This document shows, piece after piece, positions 54,742 through 64,000 of a stretch of 64,000 nucleotides of DNA; position 1 is the stretch's first letter; each line of letters opens with the position of its first letter. The notes under the pieces are model-generated. The model worked only from the letters and a program-made list of their open reading frames with translations. It did not search any database and was not told the origin of the DNA. The stretch covers positions 445,517 through 509,516 of the forward strand of contig NZ_QJRG01000049.1 in the NCBI RefSeq assembly GCF_004025535.1. Reading direction: 5' to 3'. Made by a program: the position numbers and the translations under genes. This stretch comes from Pseudomonas alkylphenolica. Its GTDB lineage: Bacteria; Pseudomonadota; Gammaproteobacteria; Pseudomonadales; Pseudomonadaceae.

Positions 54742-56628
54742 TCAGATCTTGAAACTGTCGACCAGTTGCTTCAGGCGGCCAGCCTGTTGGGCCAGCGCGT
54801 CGCAATGGCGCAGGGTGTCGTTGAGGTTGGATACCCCTTGCTGGTTCAGCACGTTGATCTGGGTGATGTCCAGGTTCAGGCTTTCGACCACGGCTGTCTG
54901 TTCCTCGGTGGCCGCCGCCACCGACTGATTCATGCCGTCGATCTCACCAATGCGCTGGGTCACGCTGTTCAGGCGTTCACCGGCCTGGTTGGCGACCAGC
55001 ACGCTTTCCTCACTGGACACCTGGCTGGCGTTCATGGTGTGCACTGCCTCGCGGGAGCCGACCTGCAGGGTGGTGATCATCTTGTGAATCTCTTCAGCCG
55101 ACTCCTGGGTGCGATGGGCCAGGTTGCGCACTTCGTCGGCAACCACGGCAAAGCCGCGGCCGGCTTCCCCGGCGCGGGCAGCTTCGATGGCCGCGTTCAG
55201 CGCCAGCAGGTTGGTTTGCTGGGAGATGCCTTTGATCACATCGAGGATCTGTCCGATATCGTCGGTGCTGGCATTGAGCGTTTCGATCTGCTCGCAGGAT
55301 TCGCTGATTTTTTGCGACAGTGAGGTCATGGCCGAAATGGTCGCTTCCACCACTTGGCGACCGTCATTGGCCTGTTCACTGGCACCGCTGGCGTGCTGCG
55401 AGGCATCGGCCGCATTGCGGGCGATTTCCTGGGTGGCGGCGCCCAGTTCGTTGATTGCGGCGGCGACGCTGTTGGTGCGCATGCTCTGTTCTTCGGAGCC
55501 GATGATCGAGGCGTTGGAGGCACTCATCACGCGCTCGGACAGGTCATGCACCTGGCGAGTGGCCGAAGACACTTCTGCAATCGAGGCGTGAATGCGTTCG
55601 ACGAACTGGTTGAAGGCCGCAGCCAAGTCACCGAACTCGTCCTTGTTCTCCACGACCAGACGGCGAGTCAGGTCGCCTTCGCCCTGGGCGATGTCCTGCA
55701 TGGCCCGGCCCATGGTAGTCAATGGCCGCATCAGTACCGGAATCAACACGCCAAGCAACCCGGCAATCATGGCTACTGCGATGAGCATGGCGATGATGGC
55801 TGAGGTGCGGAACTGACTGAGGGCGGCGTAGGCCTTGTCCTTGTCGATCGACAAACCGATGTACCAGTCGGCTGACGGCAGGCCGCTGACCGGGGCGAAG
55901 GCAATGATCCGCTCTTCGTTGTTGAGCGTGACCTCATGGGTACCTGCGGCAACGCTCAGGTTGCTGCCCGGGTAGATGTCCCTGAGGTTCTTCATCACCT
56001 TGTCTTTGTCCGGGCTGACGATCACCTGGCCTTTGCCGTCCACCAGGAAGGCGTGACCGATTCCGCCGAAGTCGACGGCATTGATGATGTCGACCAGCGT
56101 GCCCAGGCTCAGGTCGCCACCGACCACGCCCAGCAGTTCACCGCTGGTCTTGCTCTTGACCGGCATGGCAATGGTGACCACCAGCCCGCCGACGGCAGCC
56201 ATGTAGGGCGGGGTCAGCATGGTCTGATTGGCGGCGATGGCAGCGGTGTACCACGGGCGCTGACGGGGGTCGTAACCGTCAGGCATTTTTGCATCCGGGC
56301 GCTGGGTGAACACGCCGTTGGCCTGGCCGACATAGGTGAACTGGAAATTGTCGGTGAATGCAGGCTGGTCGACCAGCCCCGGGAAGTCGGCATTGCTGCC
56401 CTGGTGGGCAACGTCCTGGGCAAGGTTCTCCAGGAGCAGCACGCGGCCGTCCATCCAGTTGCGCACGCTACTGGCGGTCAACGCGCCGGCTTGCTTGACT
56501 GAAGACTCGATGTTTTGCCGCAGGGTATTGCGCTGGAGGTAATCGTTGTAGAGGGTAAACAGTGCGAAAGCCAGAACCACGACGCCGCAGGCGCACAGCA
56601 GGATCTTGTGGCGAAATTTCAGGTTCAT
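54742..56628 (-). CDS. Methyl-accepting chemotaxis protein with dCache sensor, probable amino acid receptor
   Basis: A 628-aa chemoreceptor. A transmembrane segment (about 10-30), a periplasmic dCache_1 domain (about 35-270), a second transmembrane segment (about 277-300), HAMP and a MCP signalling domain with NLLALNAAIEAARAGEAGRG follow in order. The sensor has YDPRQRPWYTAA and a later Asp in GVVGGDLSL, the signature of amino-acid-binding dCache domains as in PctA. Start at 56628 (MNLKFRHKI); the extension to 56769 is rejected. Confidence 0.9.
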   Translation of the reverse strand: MNLKFRHKILLCACGVVVLAFALFTLYNDYLQRNTLRQNIESSVKQAGALTASSVRNWMDGRVLLLENLAQDVAHQGSNADFPGLVDQPAFTDNFQFTYVGQANGVFTQRPDAKMPDGYDPRQRPWYTAAIAANQTMLTPPYMAAVGGLVVTIAMPVKSKTSGELLGVVGGDLSLGTLVDIINAVDFGGIGHAFLVDGKGQVIVSPDKDKVMKNLRDIYPGSNLSVAAGTHEVTLNNEERIIAFAPVSGLPSADWYIGLSIDKDKAYAALSQFRTSAIIAMLIAVAMIAGLLGVLIPVLMRPLTTMGRAMQDIAQGEGDLTRRLVVENKDEFGDLAAAFNQFVERIHASIAEVSSATRQVHDLSERVMSASNASIIGSEEQSMRTNSVAAAINELGAATQEIARNAADASQHASGASEQANDGRQVVEATISAMTSLSQKISESCEQIETLNASTDDIGQILDVIKGISQQTNLLALNAAIEAARAGEAGRGFAVVADEVRNLAHRTQESAEEIHKMITTLQVGSREAVHTMNASQVSSEESVLVANQAGERLNSVTQRIGEIDGMNQSVAAATEEQTAVVESLNLDITQINVLNQQGVSNLNDTLRHCDALAQQAGRLKQLVDSFKI

Positions 56629-56781
56629 GTTCCGAGACCTTGTGCCAGTAAGGAGGAGCCCGCGCGGGGCTTTTGGCCAATGCACGGGCTTATCCTCACG
56701 GCTATCGGCCGCAGCCTTGAAAAGCTGAAAGGCAGATTGTCGCAGGGCAAGTCGGGGGATGCGGCCCACGCCCGTCAGGCG

Positions 56782-57663
56782 CTAGACGCCGAGCAGCCGC
56801 ACCAGTGCCTGTCCCGCTTTTTGCAGTGGCAGGTTGTGCCGCCAGAAGGCGTGCACCGGCAGTTGCAGTTCGTTGCGGGTGTTCTTGAAGTCCAGGCGCA
56901 GCAGTCGGCCGGCTTGCAGCAGTGGCGCCACCCGTGACAAGGGGAAGTCGCCCCAGCCGAGGCCGGCTTCTACCATCTCAAGCGCCATGCTCAGGCTGTT
57001 GGTGCGCCAGTGCGCCTTGCCGATCAAGGCGCGGGGATCGCTGATCGGCAAGTCCTGGCTGGCGACCAGAATCTGCCGGACATTAGCCAGGTCTTCGAGG
57101 TAGGCGATCTGTCGGGGGCGGTGCGCAAGGGCAGGGTGCTGCGGTGAAATGGTCGCCACAAGCGACTCCATGCCGACCTGCTGAAAGCGTTGCCGCGGGT
57201 CGACCGTCAACCCGGCGAACGCCAGGCACAGGCTGGCGCGTCCACTGTGCAGCAGCGCCAGTGCTTCTTCCTGCGGAGCGCTGAGCAGTTCGACCTCCAG
57301 CAGCGGATACTGTGCGCTGATGGTCTTGATCGCGTTCAGCAGGGGGGCGTGATCGATGTCCGGGACCACGCTGATGGTCAGCGTGCTTTCCAGCCCCTGG
57401 GACAGCTCCAGGGCATGCACCTGCAATTGGCCCAGCTGTGCGGCAATCATTCGCGCCTGCGGCGCCAGGGCTTGCGCCAGGGGCGTGGGCTGCGCTTCGC
57501 GGTGGGTGCGGGTAAACAGGGCATAACCCAGTTCGGCCTCGAGGTTGCCGACGGCCATGCTCACGGCCGAAGGCACGCGGCCCAGCGCCCGTGCGGCGGC
57601 CGAGAACGAGCCGTGATCGAGCACGGCAAGGAACAGTTCGATGTTGTCGCTGGAAAAATTCAA
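56782..57663 (-). CDS. LysR-family regulator, divergent from PACE pump
   Basis: A 293-aa regulator with N-terminal HTH (NIELFLAVLDHGSFSAAARALGRVPSAVS, shown by SFSAAARALG) and an effector-binding domain. It is divergently oriented to the PACE gene, the arrangement of aceR/aceI in Acinetobacter, so it probably activates the pump in response to a substrate. The 121-bp gap is the control region. Confidence 0.88.
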   Translation of the reverse strand: MNFSSDNIELFLAVLDHGSFSAAARALGRVPSAVSMAVGNLEAELGYALFTRTHREAQPTPLAQALAPQARMIAAQLGQLQVHALELSQGLESTLTISVVPDIDHAPLLNAIKTISAQYPLLEVELLSAPQEEALALLHSGRASLCLAFAGLTVDPRQRFQQVGMESLVATISPQHPALAHRPRQIAYLEDLANVRQILVASQDLPISDPRALIGKAHWRTNSLSMALEMVEAGLGWGDFPLSRVAPLLQAGRLLRLDFKNTRNELQLPVHAFWRHNLPLQKAGQALVRLLGV

Positions 57664-57784
57664 TGTGGGCCTCCTGTCAGTAAATCTGATAGCAGCCGAC
57701 TTTTTCTGTCAATAATATTGACGCATTCTTGCGCGCCTCTGCCGCCCGGACGGGTAGCGCTTCATGAACAATCGAGGTAACGCA

Positions 57785-58231
57785 GTGCAAGGTGTGAAAC
57801 GCAAACTGGTGTATGTGAGTGCTTATGAACTGATCGGACTGTGCCTGTCGACCCTGGGGCTGGCGTATCTGTCGGACACGGCGCCAAGCAGCACCGGCCC
57901 GCTGGCGGTGATGATCACGACCATCGCCATGGCCTGGAATTTCATCTACAACACGCTGTTCGAGCGCTGGGAAAGTCGTCAGCTCAAGCGCGGGCGCAGT
58001 GTTGCCCGGCGTGTAGCGCATGCCATCGGCTTCCAGTTGACCCTGGTGGTCTTCCTGATCCCGCTTATTGCCTGGTGGCTGGGCATGAGCCTGATCGAGG
58101 CGTTCCTGGTGGACCTGGCGTTCATCATCCTGATCCCTTGCTACACCTTCCTGTACAACTGGCTGTTCGATCGCCTCTTTGGCTTGCCGACGTCGGCGCA
58201 GGCCGTGGATAACCATGGTGTTGCCGCCTGA
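57785..58231 (+). CDS. PACE-family multidrug efflux protein
   Basis: A 148-aa membrane protein of two tandem bacterial transmembrane pair domains with four helices. It shows the family pattern GVKRKLVYVSAYELIGL, the conserved Glu in helix 1, WNFIYNTLFERWE and, in the second half, YTFLYNWLFDRLF. Members export chlorhexidine, acriflavine or polyamines. A GTG start at 57785 with CGAGG upstream matches homologues; an ATG at 57764 is possible. Confidence 0.87.
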   Translation: MQGVKRKLVYVSAYELIGLCLSTLGLAYLSDTAPSSTGPLAVMITTIAMAWNFIYNTLFERWESRQLKRGRSVARRVAHAIGFQLTLVVFLIPLIAWWLGMSLIEAFLVDLAFIILIPCYTFLYNWLFDRLFGLPTSAQAVDNHGVAA

Positions 58232-58237
58232 GGGGAG

Positions 58238-59284
58238 TTACTGCGCCGGCAAGACAATGCGCAAAGAACCGGTTTCAGATTCCTCGGGCAGGCGCCTGGC
58301 GCCAAGCAGGCTTTCCTCGACTTCGCCGGACAGGTAGTAGACGCCGGCCATGGTGCCCGTCTTGCGATTCTCCATGAGCTCACGCCATTCCTGGTTGAGC
58401 GCCACATTGAGGATCACCCGCAACTGCTCGATCATTGCCGGTTGTTCCTGGTTGTGCGACATGATGCCGTAGCCGGTGGCGGCCACTGAAATCAGTGCGC
58501 CGGCGACACGGCCCACGGCGGAAGCTACGGCACTGGCGATCCCTCGGGGTGCCAGGGTGGCGCTGAGTTTTTCGCTGGCCTGCTGCGCCACCGAAGACAG
58601 GCTGACATCGGCGCGTTGGGTGCCAGCCCGCACGGCGCTGTGCATGTGCTTGACCAGAGCCGCGTAGGCAGGCTGCTCGGCCAGCGATTTGCTGTAGAGC
58701 AATTGATGCAGCGAAGCGTTGAGCGCTGCGGGTGGCCCCAGGTTGATGGCCTGAATCCGCGTCAGGCGCAGATTGAACTGCTCGGGTGGTGCCCGATAGC
58801 GCTGGGCCAGTTGTTGCAACTGCTGGCCGAGCAACTGGACATACAGCTCCATGGCGCGGTCGCGAATACCTTCAGGGTCGATCTCCTTGGCCACCTGGTC
58901 GAGCACGCGCTGGTGATACTGCTCTTGCAGGTAGGCCGCCAGGCGCTTTTCCGGTGGCTCCTTACCTTCGCCGCTGTTGATCTTGTACCAGGCCACCTTC
59001 ATCGTCAGCCATTGCTGGGTCCAGTAGCCGGTGAACCAGGGGATGAAATCGCTCTCGGTGAACTGCTGTACCCGGTCTTTCCAGACGCGCATCGAGCGTC
59101 GTGCATAGTCATTGACCGAACTGGTAGTGGCCAGTGACGCGTCGATGATTTCCCGGTCGATCTGCTCCCAGGTGGCGGGGCTCAGTTGAATGGGAGGGGG
59201 CTCGGGCGCCTTTTGTCGGGAACTGCAGCCGCCCAGTGTCAGCAGCAGTGCAAACAGGAGAATGAGGAGGTTGCGGGGGCTCAC
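58238..59284 (-). CDS. Lipoprotein of unknown function
   Basis: A 348-aa protein with a lipoprotein signal peptide (PRNLLILLFALLLTLGGC), lipobox LGGC, and a mature helical part. A Gly/Ala-rich hydrophobic stretch (about 255-285, VASAVGRVAGALISVAATGYG) may insert in membrane. The GTG at 59284 has AGGGGG upstream; the frame runs open to 59533 in an Arg-rich, unlikely extension. I do not recognise a family. It lies between the PACE gene and the yej operon and is read alone. Confidence 0.75.
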   Translation of the reverse strand: MSPRNLLILLFALLLTLGGCSSRQKAPEPPPIQLSPATWEQIDREIIDASLATTSSVNDYARRSMRVWKDRVQQFTESDFIPWFTGYWTQQWLTMKVAWYKINSGEGKEPPEKRLAAYLQEQYHQRVLDQVAKEIDPEGIRDRAMELYVQLLGQQLQQLAQRYRAPPEQFNLRLTRIQAINLGPPAALNASLHQLLYSKSLAEQPAYAALVKHMHSAVRAGTQRADVSLSSVAQQASEKLSATLAPRGIASAVASAVGRVAGALISVAATGYGIMSHNQEQPAMIEQLRVILNVALNQEWRELMENRKTGTMAGVYYLSGEVEESLLGARRLPEESETGSLRIVLPAQ

Positions 59285-59388
59285 AAGCGATACCCCCTTG
59301 TGACGGAGTGCTTGGCGAGTTGGGTGCCTTGTTGGTTTCAGTATAGGTGGGCAGAAAGCCGGGGTTGCATCAGAAAGGAATAACGCCA

Positions 59389-59421
59389 GCCCCCATCGCC
59401 TGCAGGGTCGGCGATGGGGGC
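59389..59421. terminator. Terminator hairpin downstream of yejF
   Basis: GCCCCCATCGCC (59389-59400) and GGCGATGGGGGC (59410-59421) form a perfect 12-bp stem with a 9-nt loop, 14 bp after the yejF stop. No T-run is present, so termination may be inefficient or the hairpin may protect mRNA. Confidence 0.65.
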
Positions 59422-59435
59422 AGTGCGTCGTTTGA

Positions 59436-61043
<1,608 letters not shown>

Positions 61044-61044
61044 G

Positions 61045-62064
61045 TTATTTCCTCGGGTCGAAGGCGTCGCGAGCGGACTCGCCGATGAACACCAGCAGGC
61101 TGAGCATCAATGCCAGCACCGCAAAGGCGCTGATGCCAAGCCAGGGTGCCTGCAGGTTCGACTTGCCCTGGGCGACCAGTTCGCCCAGCGACGGCGCGCC
61201 GGGCGGCAGGCCGAAGCCGAGGAAGTCCAGGGCGGTCAGGGTGCCGATGGCGCCGGTGAGAATGAACGGCATGAAGGTCATGGTCGAGATCATGGCATTG
61301 GGCAGGATATGCCGGAACATGATCGAGCCGTCCTGCATGCCCAGCGCACGTGCAGCGCGCACGTATTCAAGGTTGCGCCCGCGCAGGAACTCGGCGCGCA
61401 CCACATCCACCAGGCTCATCCAGGAAAACAGCAGCATGATGCCTAGAAGCCACCAGAAGTTGGGCTGGACGAAGCTGGCCAGGATGATCAACAGGTACAG
61501 CACCGGCAGGCCTGACCAGATCTCCAGGAAGCGCTGCCCGGCAAGGTCGACCCAGCCGCCATAGAACCCCTGCAGGGCACCGGCGATCACGCCGATGATC
61601 GAGCTGAGGATGGTCAGGGTCAGGGCGAACAGCACCGAGATGCGGAAGCCGTAGATCACCCGGGCGAGCACGTCGCGACCCTGGTCGTCGGTACCCAGCC
61701 AGTTCTGCGCTGAGGGCGGCGCAGGGGCGGGCACCTTGAGGTCGTAGTTGATGCTCTGGTAGCTGAACGGAATCGGCGCCCACAGCACCCAGCTGTCCTT
61801 GGCGGCCAGCAGTTCGCGAATGTACGGGCTCTTGTAGTTGGCCTCCAGCGGGAATTCACCGCCAAAGGTGGTTTCCGGGTAGCGCTTGATGGCCGGGAAG
61901 TACCATTCGCCGTCATAGCGCACGGCCAATGGCTTGTCGTTGGCGATCAGCTCGGCACCCAGGCTCAGGCCGAACAGGATCAGGAACAACCACAGCGACC
62001 ACCAGCCGCGGCGGTTGGCCTTGAAGCGCTCGAAGCGCCGGCGATTGAGAGGGGACAGGTTCAT
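61045..62064 (-). CDS. yejE: ABC transporter permease YejE
   Basis: A 339-aa inner-membrane permease with six transmembrane segments and the BPD EAA-like loop (EFLRGRNLEYVRAARALG). It pairs with YejB. A large periplasmic insertion (about 35-120) is typical of YejE. Start at 62064 (MNLSPLNRRRF), 1 bp from the yejB stop. Confidence 0.92.
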   Translation of the reverse strand: MNLSPLNRRRFERFKANRRGWWSLWLFLILFGLSLGAELIANDKPLAVRYDGEWYFPAIKRYPETTFGGEFPLEANYKSPYIRELLAAKDSWVLWAPIPFSYQSINYDLKVPAPAPPSAQNWLGTDDQGRDVLARVIYGFRISVLFALTLTILSSIIGVIAGALQGFYGGWVDLAGQRFLEIWSGLPVLYLLIILASFVQPNFWWLLGIMLLFSWMSLVDVVRAEFLRGRNLEYVRAARALGMQDGSIMFRHILPNAMISTMTFMPFILTGAIGTLTALDFLGFGLPPGAPSLGELVAQGKSNLQAPWLGISAFAVLALMLSLLVFIGESARDAFDPRK

Positions 62065-62065
62065 C

Positions 62066-63139
62066 TCAGTGCTCCCGGCTTTCAAAGTCGATGCGTGGAT
62101 CGACCAGGGTGTAGGTCAGGTCGCCGATCAGCTTCACCACCAGCCCCAGCAGGGTGAAGATGAACAGGGTACCGAAGACCACCGGGTAATCGCGGTTGAT
62201 TGCCGCTTCAAAACTCATCAGGCCCAGGCCGTCGAGGGAGAAGATCACTTCAATCAACAAGGAGCCGGTGAAAAAGATGCCGATGAACGCCGACGGGAAG
62301 CCGGCGATCACCAGCAGCATGGCGTTACGGAACACGTGCCCGTAGAGCACGCGGTTCGGGCTCAGGCCCTTGGCCTTGGCGGTGACCACGTATTGCTTGT
62401 TGATCTCGTCAAGGAAGCTGTTCTTGGTCAGCAAGGTCATGGTCGCGAAGTTGCCGATCACCAGGGCGGTCACCGGCAGCACCAGGTGCCAGAAGTAGTC
62501 GAGGACCTTGCCCAAGGTGCTGAGCTCGTCGAAGTTGTTCGAGGTCAGCCCGCGCAGCGGGAACCAGTCCAGGTAGCTGCCGCCGGCAAACACTACGATG
62601 AGCAGGATGGCGAACAGGAAGGCCGGGATGGCGTAGCCGATGATGATCGCCGAACTGGTCCAGACATCGAAGTGGCTGCCATGACGGGTGGCCTTGGCGA
62701 TGCCGAGCGGGATCGACACCAGGTACATGATCAGCGTGCTCCACAGCCCCAGGGAGATCGACACCGGCATTTTTTCGATGATCAGGTCGATGACCTTGGC
62801 ATCACGGAAGAAGCTGTCGCCGAAATCCAGGTGGGCGTAGTTCTTGATCATGATCCACAGGCGTTCCGGTGCCGACTTGTCGAACCCGTACATCGTTTCG
62901 ATTTCTTTGATCAGCGCCGGGTCCAGGCCTTGCGCGCCGCGGTAGTTGGATCCGGCCACCGACACCTCGGCACCGCCACCGGCGATGCGGCTGGTGGCGC
63001 CTTCGAAGCCTTCAAGCTTGGCGATCATCTGCTCGACCGGGCCGCCGGGGGCAGCCTGGATGATCACGAAGTTGATGATCAGAATGCCCAGCAGGGTTGG
63101 AATGATCAGCAGCAAACGCCGGAAGATGTAGGCCAGCAT
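62066..63139 (-). CDS. yejB: ABC transporter permease YejB
   Basis: A 357-aa permease (MLAYIFRRLLLIIPTLLGIL) of the DppB/OppB type with six transmembrane segments and a long periplasmic insertion. The EAA-like region is YVVTAKAKGLSPNRVLYGHV. The Yej system imports peptides such as microcin C in other bacteria. It starts 1 bp after the yejA stop. Confidence 0.93.
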   Translation of the reverse strand: MLAYIFRRLLLIIPTLLGILIINFVIIQAAPGGPVEQMIAKLEGFEGATSRIAGGGAEVSVAGSNYRGAQGLDPALIKEIETMYGFDKSAPERLWIMIKNYAHLDFGDSFFRDAKVIDLIIEKMPVSISLGLWSTLIMYLVSIPLGIAKATRHGSHFDVWTSSAIIIGYAIPAFLFAILLIVVFAGGSYLDWFPLRGLTSNNFDELSTLGKVLDYFWHLVLPVTALVIGNFATMTLLTKNSFLDEINKQYVVTAKAKGLSPNRVLYGHVFRNAMLLVIAGFPSAFIGIFFTGSLLIEVIFSLDGLGLMSFEAAINRDYPVVFGTLFIFTLLGLVVKLIGDLTYTLVDPRIDFESREH

Positions 63140-63140
63140 G

Positions 63141-64000
63141 CTATTGCGCCCCTTCGGTCGGTTGCGCAGCGGGCGCGGTGGTCACTGGTACGGCGGGCTC
63201 GACATTCGGCTTGATCCACCAGGTGTTGATGCCGATGTCGTACTTGGGCGATACCTCAGGATGGCCGATGTGGTTCCAGTAGGCGACCCGCCAGGTCTTG
63301 ATGTGCCAGTTGGGGATCAGGTAGTAGCCCCACTGCAGTACACGGTCCAGGGCACGGCAATGCTCGATCAGACTCTGCCGGGAGTCGGCATTGATCAAGT
63401 CTTCGACCAGGGTGTCGATGGCCGGATCCTTGAGGCCGATAAAATTGCGGCTGCCGGGGTTGTCGGCGGCTGCACTTTGCCAGAACTCGCGTTGCTCGTT
63501 GCCCGGCGAATTGGACTGCGGATAGCCACCGACGATCATGTCGAAGTCCCGCGAACGCAGCCGGTTGATGTACTGGGAAACGTCTACCCGGCGGATCACC
63601 AGATCTATCCCGAGGTCGGACAGGTTGCGCTTGAAGGGCAGCAGTACGCGCTCGAACTCGGTCTGGGCGAGAAGAAACTCGATGGACACCGGTTTGCCCT
63701 GGGCATCGACCATCTTGTCGTCGACGATGCGCCAGCCGGCTTCCTGCAGCAGTTTGTATGCCTTGCGTTGCTGTTCGCGGATCATGCCGCTGCCATCGGT
63801 AACCGGGTTGGCAAAGGGCTGGGTAAAGACTTGTTCGGGGATCTTGCCGCGCAAGGGTTCGAGGATCTTCAGCTCGGCAGCATCCGGCAGGCCGGTTGCC
63901 GCCATTTCGGAGTTCTCGAAATAACTGCGGCTGCGGGTATAGGCGCCATTGAACAGTTGCTTGTTGGTCCACTCGAAATCCAGCAGCAGGCTCAGCGCCT
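63141..64000 (-). CDS. yejA: Peptide ABC transporter substrate-binding protein YejA, C-terminal part
   Basis: The C-terminal part of a family 5 extracellular solute-binding protein; the frame is open to base 64000, so the ATG at 63905 is internal. The window begins within ALSLLLDFEWTNKQLFNGAY, typical of YejA. Visible are YTRSRSYFENSEMAATGLP and the end IGHPEVSPKYDIGINTWW. It delivers peptides to YejBEF in the periplasm. First gene of yejABEF; promoter and signal peptide lie outside the window. Confidence 0.9.
   Translation of the reverse strand, partial: ALSLLLDFEWTNKQLFNGAYTRSRSYFENSEMAATGLPDAAELKILEPLRGKIPEQVFTQPFANPVTDGSGMIREQQRKAYKLLQEAGWRIVDDKMVDAQGKPVSIEFLLAQTEFERVLLPFKRNLSDLGIDLVIRRVDVSQYINRLRSRDFDMIVGGYPQSNSPGNEQREFWQSAAADNPGSRNFIGLKDPAIDTLVEDLINADSRQSLIEHCRALDRVLQWGYYLIPNWHIKTWRVAYWNHIGHPEVSPKYDIGINTWWIKPNVEPAVPVTTAPAAQPTEGAQ

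Noticed and set aside
59268..59300. prfB-like AGGGGGTATC next to the lipoprotein start
   Set aside because: It is simply the Shine-Dalgarno sequence before the GTG start; no CTTTGA follows.
61934..63214. 426-aa plus-strand ORF opposite yejB/yejE
   Set aside because: Composition (His, Gln, Asp and Glu rich) is that of an antisense shadow of Leu/Val-rich permease genes.

Overview
The window is a stretch of Pseudomonas chromosome, most like the P. putida/P. fluorescens groups, carrying one apparently complete prophage of about 39.6 kb. The host is inferred from gene order (rssB-rssC, a PhoD-like phosphatase, tal, dusA) and from typical Pseudomonas families: a TonB siderophore receptor, several chemoreceptors, a PACE efflux pump with its LysR regulator, and yejABEF. 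No rRNA or tRNA gene and no CRISPR array was seen.

Left chromosomal flank (1-7671): the 3' part of a TonB-dependent receptor, the RssB/RssC general-stress switch, then a leftward run of a PhoD-like phosphatase, transaldolase and dusA. The prophage sits in the 5' end of dusA. A 47-bp exact repeat (7607-7653 and 47222-47268) inside an approximately 86-bp near-repeat marks attL and attR, and the phage supplies the upstream sequence of the working dusA.

Prophage (about 7654 to 47221): a tyrosine integrase and an OLD-family nuclease lie at the left end. A leftward early operon of mostly overlapping small genes follows, including two PrtN-type activators and three small Cys-rich proteins. Then come a PrtR/CI-type S24 repressor, a Cro-like gene, a CII-like regulator, a TraR-type zinc-finger protein, a primase-helicase, a repeat-rich origin candidate and a gene in the place of a late antiterminator. 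The late region pairs a lambda-type head module (Nu1, A, W, B, C with nested Nu3, D, E, FII, Z) with a P2-type contractile tail module (V, W, J, I, H, G, FI, FII, E/E', T, U, X, D). Lysis genes are a holin, a GH19 endolysin and nested Rz/Rz1. An accessory right end (42.3-47.1 kb) holds a 51-bp tandem repeat, a LexA-box operon with a frameshifted gene, an unknown 397-aa protein and a two-gene membrane-protein operon.

Right flank (47287-64000): a LysR regulator, a PAS-type chemoreceptor, a TSUP permease, an amine-oxidation cluster (XRE-cupin regulator, FAD oxidase, RidA, YkvI-like transporter), a dCache chemoreceptor, a LysR/PACE pair, a lipoprotein and the yejFEBA operon, cut by the window end.

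Main novelties: a TCTCACCACA motif carried in 19-nt hairpin loops in both early leader regions, at places corresponding to lambda nutL and nutR; a CTT TGA C site, identical to the prfB +1 frameshift site, at the end of tail gene E with an E'-like frame beyond it; a decayed dusA-type integrase just outside attR, showing an earlier element at the same site; a 12-bp iteron-like cluster after the primase; and an accessory cargo region with unrecognised genes.
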